Source of the DNA: Ophiura sarsii
Taxonomy: Eukaryota; Echinodermata; Ophiuroidea; Amphilepidida; Ophiuridae
Assembly (NCBI GenBank): GCA_035610835.1
Contig: CM069441.1
Location: 100,251,606-100,315,605, forward strand
DNA: 64,000 nt
Direction of reading: 5' to 3'
Positions within the stretch are counted from its first letter, which is position 1, and the number at the start of each line of letters is the position of its first letter. A model generated the notes under the pieces. The model had not been told where the DNA came from, ran no database searches, and saw nothing but the letters and a program-made list of their open reading frames with translations. This document shows, one piece after another, positions 52,701 to 61,396 of the stretch. A program made the position numbers and the translations under genes.

Positions 52701-53214
52701 TTGATAACAATTGATAACAGGGGTTGCCTTACCACAGTAGCTCAGAGCTGTCATCGGCCTACCCGTTGCATAATCGATTCGATTTATACGCTTCGATGAC
52801 TGCATTCAGCCAATCATATCAGATCTATGCCTCGTTAGAAGATTCATTGTTAATCAGGCATTTATCTTACCATGATCGAAAACTTATGACCTGAACTGCA
52901 CATAACCTTTAGAAAATGACACAATTAATTATAATTGTACAAAACATTTTTATGGATTTTCAACAACATAGCAATGAATTACATTCCAAAACCTGGAAAT
53001 ATATCATTGTTAGATGACAACACTCACAAGCAGTTATATTGTATAATAAATTTAATAGTGACCACCTTCAGAATATCCTCACGTGTCAAATTTTGTCACA
53101 TATTGAAAACTAACCTTTATCTAGTTCCAGTAGAGCTGAATTTGCATCTTGTTCCTGTTCTCCATATCCAATATCGGCAGTTGTGGTTGATGGTCGCACT
53201 GATACACTTGACAT
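34796..53214 (-). CDS. INTS7: INTS7, Integrator complex subunit 7, complete, 21 coding exons
   Basis: Coding exons in transcript order: 53214-53115, 52585-52456, 51866-51720, 51154-51017, 50505-50459, 50049-49850, 49313-49085, 47317-47094, 45927-45831, 44866-44715, 44222-44088, 43273-43226, 42451-42296, 41420-41226, 40804-40701, 40072-40004, 39135-38979, 38169-38071, 36676-36568, 36015-35930, 35074-34796 (TAA). Total 2901 nt, giving 966 aa (human about 962). Phases agree at every junction and all introns are GT-AG. The protein is an alpha-helical HEAT/ARM-type backbone subunit of nuclear Integrator, which cleaves snRNA and promoter-proximal RNA polymerase II transcripts. Diagnostic stretches: GEQCEAVVRFPRLFEKYPFP (exon 2), SNDPVARAITLR (3/4), DRKNAHHSI (4), GLATPADMKLKLIP (6), YRIARQASRL (11), YQASFDAD-like HQASFDAD (15), RYFFQALQSTSIK (18), EPHHDYFSQQILLSF (21), then a Q/R/E-rich tail as in vertebrates. 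The start is fixed by an in-frame TAG two codons upstream, with A at -3. An AATAAA overlaps the stop codon. Exons 4, 11 and 19 have partial duplicate copies nearby. Confidence 0.96.
35173..35192 (+). repeat. poly-G run (20 bp)
   Basis: Uninterrupted G run in INTS7 intron 20 (transcript order). On the sense (minus) strand it reads as poly-C. Confidence 0.9.
35375..35527. mobile_element. diverged copy of the 24154-24346 MITE
   Basis: CTATACTCTATTTGG at the left and an AATAGACTATAG end at the right. The interior contains the reverse complement of the 24154 element middle (ACGCACGCGTATGTATCTTCC). Confidence 0.55.
36248..36452 (-). pseudogene. degenerate tandem copy of the INTS7 exon 19 3' end and its donor
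   Basis: 36248-36452 resembles 36453-36640, which holds the 3' half of INTS7 exon 19 and the start of its intron. The copy keeps the cattacctggtttct donor segment, but its exon part has lost one codon and gained four bases, shifting the frame. Splicing to it would break the protein, so it is a pseudo-exon. Confidence 0.65.
37223..37384. repeat. 162-bp near-perfect palindrome (INTS7 intron 18)
   Basis: GATAAAATCGGACGGA ... CACAATATTTT around a short centre, returning as TCATAGCTCGACCAATATCT and ATCCGATTTTATATC. It sits beside a 300-bp T-rich tract (36910-37200). It is either a small MITE or a hairpin-forming locus. Confidence 0.6.
39205..39450. mobile_element. INTS7-locus fold-back element, copy 2 (left half)
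   Basis: Shares GTAGCAATCACTTGTTTCAG, GTGCTCAGCCACTCGCTTGA and CATTGAATAGA with copies 1 and 3; the right arm is absent. Lies in INTS7 intron 16. Confidence 0.6.
40542..40563 (+). repeat. poly-C run (22 bp)
   Basis: Uninterrupted C run in INTS7 intron 15, poly-G on the sense strand, next to GGGAGGGGCAGGGAGG. Confidence 0.9.
41705..42082 (+). repeat. tRNA-derived SINE (GGCGCAGTCGGTTAGAG type), plus copy
   Basis: Starts ggggcgaggtggcgcagtcg, A-box GGCGCAGTCGG, B-box-like GAGTTCAAAAACG, body with GATCATCCCGGTCTGTGTC, tail of GTAGAA repeats. It is nearly identical to the reverse copy at 10745-11147, so the family was active recently. Lies in INTS7 intron 13, antisense to the gene. Confidence 0.75.
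42655..42875. mobile_element. AGTTCCAAATTGG-family MITE, copy 3 (INTS7 intron 12)
   Basis: TTTAATCAGTTCCAAATTGG to CCAATTTGGAACTGATCAAA, then CTATA. The most complete copy of the family in the window. Confidence 0.65.
44007..44161 (-). repeat. 77/78-bp tandem duplication spanning the exon 11 splice donor of INTS7
   Basis: 44007-44083 and 44084-44161 are direct repeats differing at only a few positions. Each contains the exon end coding ARQASRL and a gtaag donor. Use of the donor at 44088 keeps the INTS7 frame. Use of the downstream duplicate (44011) would add 77 nt, shift the frame and reach a stop within about 20 codons. Confidence 0.8.
45195..45300. mobile_element. short hairpin element, AATTCTGTTATACCC family, copy 2 (INTS7 intron 9)
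   Basis: GTAATTCTGTTATACCCTTC at the left, GGGTATAACAGAATTATG at the right. The interior shares AAGGACGCATACT-like text with the reverse of copy 1 (5928-6026). Confidence 0.55.
46745..46975 (-). repeat. tRNA-derived SINE-like repeat (INTS7 intron 8)
   Basis: Minus-strand A-box-like TGGCTTAGTGGATGGG and B-box-like GGATCGATTCCC. Same family as 395-720, with the CGCAGTGTACCATGCTCACT flank preserved. Confidence 0.6.
47590..48040. mobile_element. INTS7-locus fold-back element, copy 3 (INTS7 intron 7)
   Basis: Left arm AAGCTGATGTGTTCATCTTA ... CAGCCACTTGCTTGAGGATG; right arm carries the inverted versions, ending AGATGAACACATCAGCTTTA. No target duplication was resolved. Confidence 0.65.
50976..51002 (-). 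pseudogene. short duplicated fragment of INTS7 exon 4 in the following intron
   Basis: The string TCCTATCCGATATGATTGGG (plus strand) appears inside exon 4 at about 51118-51137 and again at about 50979-50998, just past the exon 4 donor. It encodes the PIISDRK part of the protein. It is too short for an exon and lacks its own acceptor, so it is likely a duplication remnant. Confidence 0.6.
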
Positions 53215-53274
53215 TATCTATACTGGTTTATGACAAAATGTATAGAGAATGGTACAAACGTTACGTTACCATAC

Positions 53275-53341
53275 TATAGTTCAGTCAGTTCCAAATTGGC
53301 AAATTTTTATTTCTTGGCAATTTGGAACTGGTTGAACTATA
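53275..53341. mobile_element. minimal AGTTCCAAATTGG hairpin 61 bp upstream of the INTS7 start codon
   Basis: TATAGTTCAGTCAGTTCCAA to GGAACTGGTTGAACTATA, 67 bp, an end-to-end hairpin. Its position places it in the INTS7 5' untranslated region or core promoter. Confidence 0.65.
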
Positions 53342-54650
53342 CATAGTTGGGGTCCTTAACAGGGCCTACTTTGCACCCCTCTGGGATTTGTCGAGATTTT
53401 TTTTTTTAATTGCTCAGGATGTCAATAGACAGATTTGATATATTCCACAAAATAAAAAGTGGCATGAAGAGTCATTTGGCCGCCATTTTTAATTATGGTA
53501 TGATTAACAATTAAAATGTCAAACAAATATTTATTATTTAAATAATTATATAAAAAATGGTGTGATTAAATAATGGGATTAGTGTATAAGACCATTAGAA
53601 ATGCAAAAAGTATATTTAGGATTTTTTACATTTTTCAACTCCAAGATGGCCGCCATAATCTTCAAAATATCTCAAATTGACACATAATGGAATGCACACA
53701 ATTCTCCAAATAATATGTGGATTTATTTATTTATGAGCATTTTTCAATTTTGAAAATAGCCACCAATTTGTTTGTTTGTTGTTGTTTTTAATATATAAAG
53801 AGCAAATGCGAACAGTAGCCAAACAGACAAAGTTAATGAACTGAGTGATTACAAATCAAACTGGTAACTCTCTACAAAGAGCTCTGATGGGCCAATCAAT
53901 TGGTTCACTGCAACTCAAAAACAAAATGGGTATAGAATTTTGTTCTATACAAAATGAAACAACCGCTGGCTTCCACCTATTCTCAGTCACAGTTGCAGTG
54001 ATGTCACAGAATGGAAAACTGACACCCGATTGGTCACAGTTAAAGTTATGGCTATTCCAAATTACTCACTGGAGTGAAAGATTGCTATTGGACTTCAGAC
54101 AATGCGAGCAAGGTAAGATATAATAGCTGGTATATCTACATGTACCAATACATCGTCTTGCTGAAAGTAGCCCCCCTAAACACCATCACAAGGGCTTTTT
54201 TTCTTGAGAAAATCCACAAAGAGCCCCCGAAATATATATTATTTTTACCCCTGTCGCCATGCCCATGCAGCCATCTATCTAGCTCTGAATCAGGGAGCAG
54301 TAGCAGAACATGAGCAGCATAAATGCAGTTTTCTTTTGTATTCAGACTTTGTTATTGTATTAATGCGCACATTATTGCAACACCACACCAGAAAAAAATA
54401 TTAAAATTGAATAGACTAATTAGTAATAAAATATAATAAAAAATAAAATAGTGAATAATTGTAAATTGAAAAAAGGCATTTATTTATGATCTCCCATTCA
54501 ATTCAATTCATTGATAATCAATGATTTGAAACATTTCCTACGCAAATTAAAATGGTCTATTACAATATATTACATTTACGGGCAAGAAGTACCAAAGAAA
54601 ACCAAAGAAAGAAAGTTAATCTTAGATTTTAATTTAAAAGCATAACTTAA
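53342..54650. other. INTS7 upstream intergenic sequence
   Basis: AT-rich. Two CCAAGATGGCCGCCAT-like motifs occur (about 53481-53491 partial, 53640-53656), resembling the vertebrate YY1-binding word AAGATGGCGGC, but spaced far from the start codon. No exon or clear repeat is recognised. Confidence 0.35.
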
Positions 54651-55023
54651 AGGCATATTATGTGATCTTTTCCAGAGAGCGCCCTCTATTCATGATTTTT
54701 TTTAGAAAGTAGATTTTCTTGCAGATTTATATTTCCGATCATAAATCATACATACATTCCAAGTTACAGAGCGATACGATTCCTAATTACCTCAAAATCA
54801 TGGTTTTAGAGTGAATTTAGAGTGGAAAATATAAACTGTCGGGATTCCGACAGTTTATTTTCACTCTAAAACCATGATTTTGAAGTAATTAAGAATCGTA
54901 TCGCCCTGTAACTTGGAATGTATGCATGATTTATGATCAGAAATGTAAATCTGCAAGAAAATCTGCTTTCTATTTTTTTATCGATGTTGAGGGCGTTCCC
55001 TGGAAAGATCACATAATATACCT
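54651..55023. mobile_element. TTAA-type palindromic MITE, copy 3 (complete)
   Basis: AGGCATATTATGTGATCTTT at the left, AAGATCACATAATATACCT at the right, TTAA at 54647-54650 and 55024-55027. Arms carry AGATTTTCTTGCAGATTTA and GATACGATTCCTAATTAC and meet at a GTCGGGATTCCGAC centre. Confidence 0.75.
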
Positions 55024-55726
55024 TTAAGGGTAAGCTTCTGATAACAAACCTGCAGAATTCTGAGGGTCGCCAAAATTAGTCTACAAATATTCCGAGAAAA
55101 TGGTCCTTTTAGTATTACAATACGGATTAAAACATATTGTAATTTGCCAATACCTTCTATACAAGCATACACAGCTAACATGGGCATAAAAGAAAATTAG
55201 ATTCGTAAAACTGACGACAAAATACAACTTCAGAATACCAAATTCGTTTTCGGATTGATATTTTTTCAATGGTGACGGGCTGTGGTTAGCTAAGTTGAGG
55301 ACGCGCTAAATTACTGCTCCAGTTGGTGGTGGAAGCAGGATCGGATGTATCTAGTATTTGGTTTAGGAAATCAACTGAAACCATGGACAAAATTAGACTG
55401 AACCAATTCAGATCCAGAAGTATATGTACTAAATATCTCCATTAATCCTAACCTTAGTGTCAGAAATATAATACATTACACCATACACTGGACAGGATAC
55501 TTTCCTGTTTGCTAGACATGGAAATCTTCCTCATATTATCACAGCCATCCCCACATTCGTATGTCGCATTGTGTTATAGGATAATAAACAAACACAATCT
55601 GTACTAAAATCATCACTTTGACATAACGATACTCTCAATCAAGTTCCCATTGACTGTGCCAGACTTCGGTAAAGTTTTTTGTATTCCCACCAGAGCCATC
55701 AGGGAGGCAATAACTTCAGTGGCGTA

Positions 55727-57125
55727 GGGGGGGGGGGGGGGGGGGGGGATTTTTGGTGGGCTGGGGAGGTTGGAAAAAATGAGGGGGGGATCAGAAAAAA
55801 GAGGTCCTTAAAGCTAAAGGGGGGATCAGAAAAAGGTGGGTATTTTTGACCAGAGGCGTAACTAGAGGGGGCGATTGGCCCTGTCGGTTTATTGGACAAG
55901 AGGAATCATGGAATTTTGATGGTCAAAAAAACACATGATGGAAATTGTTTAGAGCTAAAATGTACCTCAATCATAGCAAAAATAATTGTTAAGTCGAAAA
56001 TGTTCTCGCGCTACGCAAGTAATTCTTTAGTCAGACAATCTTGTCGGTTCACTTTCATTTCTTGCCCCAACCCCAACCCATATGAAAAACCTACGTACCT
56101 ACACCACTGGGAGGTATCATAAGTACATTCTTATTTGTGTAGTTTGTGTGGGTGCGATATTTCTATTTAAAGTATTCCAATCCCAATTCACCCCCCCCCC
56201 CCCCCCCCCCCCCACACCCACCCCCAACACACACACAAAAGGGGGCTTCGGGACTGAACTGAGATCATTTTATGACGAAAAGTAGGGTCTTAAGAACTGA
56301 TTTTTAATGAAAATGTTCGCGAGTTTGAATTTTCAATAAAGATCTTAGCTCAGCAAGCTCAAACGGGGGGGGGGGGGGGGGGGGGGTCTTAAGAGCTTGC
56401 AGAAGAGGGTGAAAAGGGGGTCTTCAGGGTGGCACATACCTATACCCCTTTCCAATTGTCCCTCCTTCGAAGCGATTTCCGAAGAATCTGCATCCGATAG
56501 ACGATTATTTTGAAAGTTACTTTTGGAAATCCGGGAATTCTCAGAATTGAAAAATTACCCTCTATAGGGAGTGTGCACATATTTCTGGAATAGCCCATTT
56601 GGCTTAAGCTTCTATTGAATATACTGCCTAAATTCAAGCAATTTTATTAATCACTCAACAAGTAAAAAGAGAATCGTCAGCCATATGACTTTTAAAGGTA
56701 TTATTGCTATTGCCTCAGTGGGGTAGCTAGGATTTTTTTCAGGGGGGGGGCAAGATTTCTGAAATTTTCGTAAAAGGTTGCCCCAAATATTTTTCCAGTC
56801 ATCAACTCGTGATTTTCACGTAAGTCAGTGGGGGGGGGGGGGGGGGGGGGAGGTCAAATAATTTCGCACGGGTAAAAAAAAAAATCGCACAGTACATGTA
56901 CAATTTTGCCTAATATTTGACTATTTGGGCTGAATATACTCACACATAACCAGTGCCCCATATACTCACACATAACGGTGCAGTGCCCCCGCACGCAATC
57001 TCGGTCTTTTATCATTTTTTCCCCGTTTTCTTTTTTTTCCCCTTTTTAATTTTTTTTAGAGGAGGTGGGGGGCAGGGCACAAATGGGCTTTTTCCGTCAG
57101 GGGGGGGGGGGGGGGGGGGGGGGGG
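55727..57125 (+). repeat. cluster of five G or C homopolymers of 21-26 bp
   Basis: G 55727-55748, C 56191-56213, G 56365-56386, G 56830-56850, G 57100-57125. Several sit beside GTGGCGTAG or GAGCTACGCCAC words, so they appear to be part of the GTAGCTAGG-type elements rather than independent microsatellites. Confidence 0.85.
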
Positions 57126-57214
57126 CGGGGCATTTGCCCTGAGCTACGCCACTGTATTGTCTCCAATATCATTTTAATTTATGGTTGTTCGTCAATCTCT
57201 CAATATCAAACAAA

Positions 57215-57740
57215 GTGTTAACCTTTTGCACTACACTCACCACACCAATGGGCTATTCCATCTGAAATCTATACACCTGCTAGGCTGCTATGGAAGATAT
57301 GACCTTAATCTTCCCCAGGGAGCGAATTTCAAATGGTGTTACCTGCATGGGCGACTCCATTTGAAATCTTCACGCCCTGTGTGGAAGATGAAAGGGATAC
57401 GCGGTAGTGTTTTGGTACATAACTCCATGTCAGCCTAGACCGGGAGCGGAAAACCCCTATGCTCTCCCAAGTGAAATTCTTGTGCAATAGTTTACTTCCA
57501 TCGCAACACACGACACTTGTCTAGCAATATATAGATCAATATTTTGTTGTACAAAGAGGGCTGATTTTCCTTACAATTGTAAGTTCATACATGTAATACA
57601 ATTGTACACATGTACAAATCCAAGTTTGTATCATAATTGAGGGCACAGCCTCCAAGATATCACTGAATAAACATTTTAAGTTCATTTCTTCCATAGGGGG
57701 TGTATGGATTTTAATTGGAATTGGGATAGGCTCCGAATAG
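57215..57740. repeat. GGGCTATTCC-type dispersed elements
   Basis: GGGCTATTCCATCTGAAATC ... GGGCGACTCCATTTGAAATC at 57249-57390, a reverse fragment at about 57690-57745, and a fold-back relative at about 56480-56605 ending GGAATAGCCCATTTGG. No protein family is recognisable in the short open frames here. Confidence 0.5.
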
Positions 57741-58003
57741 CCCAAAATGACTATGCAATCAAAATAATGCACATTATAGCTCATTTATTTATATTCATTT
57801 ATTGCCAATATCCATTAACATACAATAAAAACATCTTGTTTTGAACGTACTGAAATCAAGTACCCATCATAATTTAATAAGTATGGCAAACTTTAGAAAA
57901 TAAAAACGATATTTAAGCCTTTTCTTTGTAATGTCTAAATGCTTCAATTGTACCATTTTGACATGCTATAACATTGCTGCCATTTTGCCAATCTGTAACA
58001 TTA

Positions 58004-58248
58004 CTGTTCTGTCAAAACCTTGTATCTCCATATCCAGTCCTTCAGCATGTATAAAGTAATACTTTATATGTATAATCTTTGGGCAGTCTGCATTAAACAT
58101 GTTCAAGGGGCAGAAATACATCTGTGAAAACCTTGTAAGTGCCCTTGCCCCTAAACATGTCTAAAGGAACACTTCCTTTCAAAAACATTGGGCAGTGTAC
58201 TTTATACATGCTGAAGGGCCAGGAAAACAAAAGGTTGTGACAGAACAG
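58004..58248. mobile_element. MITE, CTGTTCTGTCAAAACCTT ends
   Basis: Ends CTGTTCTGTCAAAACCTT and AAGGTTGTGACAGAACAG are inverted. Inner arms share TTCAGCATGTATAAAGTA. A related one-armed fragment lies at about 39845-39960. Located downstream of the RRP15 stop. Confidence 0.6.
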
Positions 58249-59005
58249 CAACAATAAACACAATAGTCCAAAGACATTGCATTGTTAAAATATGTGCAAG
58301 GCCCAAAATATCATTCACACTATAATCATACTCTTCCTTCTTTGGTGTTGAATAGCTCGACACCATTCTCATAGACTAGGAAAATACTCCAGGGACCCAT
58401 AAAACCAAGGTGGGTCTAAAATTCTTACAAAAACAGAACAGGTCAGGGGTAATGCACGTAGATCTAAACTGGAACCGATGTGCAACAATAAGGGCATCTT
58501 TTCAGATCAATATTTTGATATTTAAAGACATCTTGCAATCAGGGTGAGTTTTGTTCATGATTTTTGAGGGGATATTTCATAGCAGAGTTACAGACTACAT
58601 GGCCGTATCATGTATACATAGTTTCAGAAGATAATAACCACTTGATTATCCCTGTGTTTGAAATCTATGGTATTATAAATAAGTTATACTGGCAAAGACA
58701 TCCTTGCATGGTTGAACATGCAGTCCAGCTTGTGTAAAAAATCAGTTGTAGTCTGCAGAAAGAATTACTGCCCTTTCTGGAAAGGATTTGTCATATTATT
58801 TTAAAAGCAAAGGATACAAAACAAACAAGAAGGTATTGGAAAATTAATGTTAAGAATTTGTTAACTATGCATGCATCAGATTATTTTACTAAAGTGTTTC
58901 CCAAAGCTATTTATTCTGTGCATGAACATTAACTTTTTCAAAACCTTCAAAAGAATAATCAAATATTTTAAATCATTTTTGTTTAAATTGATAAATTAAA
59001 GCAAT

Positions 59006-59393
59006 AGACGTTATTCATAATTGGAGCATTTACAGTGCAAGCTCAGCAATTAGTGCTCCGAAAACAAGGCTAACGATGTAGCCGAGATGAGCGCGATGTT
59101 GATTTTCAATGTGGTGAACTTTGCACTAATCATAAAAAATGCTTCATACTTCTGAGCTGTTCAATATTTGACCTTATTACATTCGTGAAATAAAATTGAA
59201 AGTATAAACTATCTATTCCACTAGTTTGAAATGAAATGTTTGCTGGTAACCGACATCATCTAGGAAAATGTAGAAGTTCACAGTTCATTACATTGCAGTA
59301 AACTACTAAAAGTACGAGATTGTATGTTAATCAAGTATGTCTCCCTCTTTAGACATGAAATCGCCAATTATGAATAACGTCTATAGCCATTTC
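59006..59393. mobile_element. MITE, ATAGACGTTATTCATAATTGG ends
   Basis: A 21-bp inverted repeat (ATAGACGTTATTCATAATTG ...) at both ends of a 388-bp segment. No coding capacity; lies in the RRP15 3' flank. Confidence 0.6.
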
Positions 59394-59809
59394 CTGTGTT
59401 AATGGGATAAACCAATATACCATTTTCCTTGCTCCGTATGTTAACTCTTAAGTCCCAAACAACAGCTTCACAGACCAAATTCACAGGCATTGTTCAATGA
59501 CTGTTGTTGTAAACGGTTTCATTAAAATCAATCTTGGATGGAATCGCCTATGAGGCACAATAGAGAATAACGCCACTCAATAATGACAACTATTCCCATT
59601 CCTTCAAATACAGGCCCTTCAGGATATTATCCATGTGTCCACTTTGGTCATAACTTGATGTCTTCTCTGTCATCAATTAAGTCTGTATACCTCAATGGTG
59701 CAATTGGGCAGTAGCAGCCCATTCCATGAATAGGATGCATCATTATATAATGGTTTGATCTGAAAATGTACAAATCCTATCAAGGTCCATTCCATCCAAT
59801 CCACTATTA

Positions 59810-61362
59810 CTATCTCTTTCCAGCCTTGACTTTTTTATCTTCTTCCTCCGTACTCTTGTCCCAGTCTTTCATTTTAGCTCCCATCATAAAGTCGTCTCTT
59901 AGTACACTCCACATGGGTTTTTCAGCTTCGGCAGCAGCCTCGGATTTGGCCTTCTTCTCCTGAGGGTGAGAAAGAATGAAATCAGAAATGCAAAACCAAA
60001 TTAGTTCAGCACAGTTACGATCATTTTAAGTTCTGCATGCAGAGAGCAGCAACTTTGACTTTACAAAGGTATTATAGTGACTTATCTGTTCAAAAGAGGT
60101 ATGTGGGTGTGTATGGTTGGAGGTTTCATTTGGTCACACGAGAACAATCATGCAAGTAAAAATGATCTTCATTATCAACCATTGGTTAACCAACAGAGGC
60201 TACCTAGCCCTTCTCAACTTGAAATGAAGATCATTCATTATTCTACAAATTGTATCAGTTTGGCTACCATTGATCACAATACCAAAGAGAAATTAGGACA
60301 GTAACCATATTATTCAATCTAAAATGTCCTTATACAGGTTAAATGCAAAGAGATCAAGCCTCCAATTAAGCGGGCGCCGGGCGCTTTTTACCCCCTGGTC
60401 CCCGAGTTTTGGCGCCTGGTATTTCCCAAAAATACATACCTAAGCGCCGGCAAATTTTCGTACCCGACGCCCGGTCATTTGCCTTTATTTTTAAAGGACT
60501 AGAAGTGAAGATTGTTCAATGCTTGAGCTCAATCAAAAATACCTAAAAGCCACCAAATCTTGCTTGAATACAAGTATTAAACTAGCGCGTGTCCGTACGG
60601 ACTGACCGTTTAAACAAACAAACAAACAAACCCGAGATTTTGCTAGAAATCAAAAACCGAGAAATCGCGCGAAAATAAACCAAATGCTGTCACTCAGCTC
60701 ACGCAATAGTAAAAATGTCATGACTGAAAAACCACCCCAAAATATCGCTCCTTGAATTATATTTTAAAAGTAAATAAGCTTACTTTTTAGTCCGATTTTC
60801 TTACCTACATCACAGCATATTAATTATGCAAGTAATTCGGGATCAAGAGGTTTCATGATGTTCATTATATTCCGTAATTCAGCTTTTTTTATGTCAATGA
60901 TTTTTTCTCTTCCGAAATTCCGATTACACAATTCGCACGAGGTTTTGAACATTTTGAGACCATTTAATTTAGTGCGATACATCGGATACAAAAAAGATAC
61001 CGGGAATACAGTGTTACGTCAGAATTAATGAACTTCAAACTTTTTGCTACGATGGGTCAACAACAACATCGCTCTTGTTTACATTTAGAAAAGGGATTTC
61101 CCAGCCCAGATATTGGGGAGCGCATGTTTAGGGAATCCCCAGCATGAGTAATTGACCACAAAAGTAACGGGTTGCCTAGTTTGACTTTGATGTCAATCAT
61201 TCCTTATATGGCAACAGGTCTAAAACAATTATTGACAGTGATTGGATAACCCAATGTTATTTACATAATGAACCATATTTGGTAAATGAACACACATGTT
61301 TATTCATTCATAAAAACAAGGGAATTCCCTGCTGACGTCATGGGTGGGGTAACATGGTCCAA

Positions 61363-61396
<34 letters not shown>

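Noticed and set aside
53636..53660. INTS7 core promoter motif (CCAAGATGGCCGCCAT)
   Set aside because: Looks like a YY1-type word, but it is over 400 bp from the start codon, occurs in AT-rich unordered sequence, and no transcription start can be seen.
59766..59963. Plus-strand open frame rich in serine/leucine
   Set aside because: It is the antisense shadow of the last RRP15 exon.
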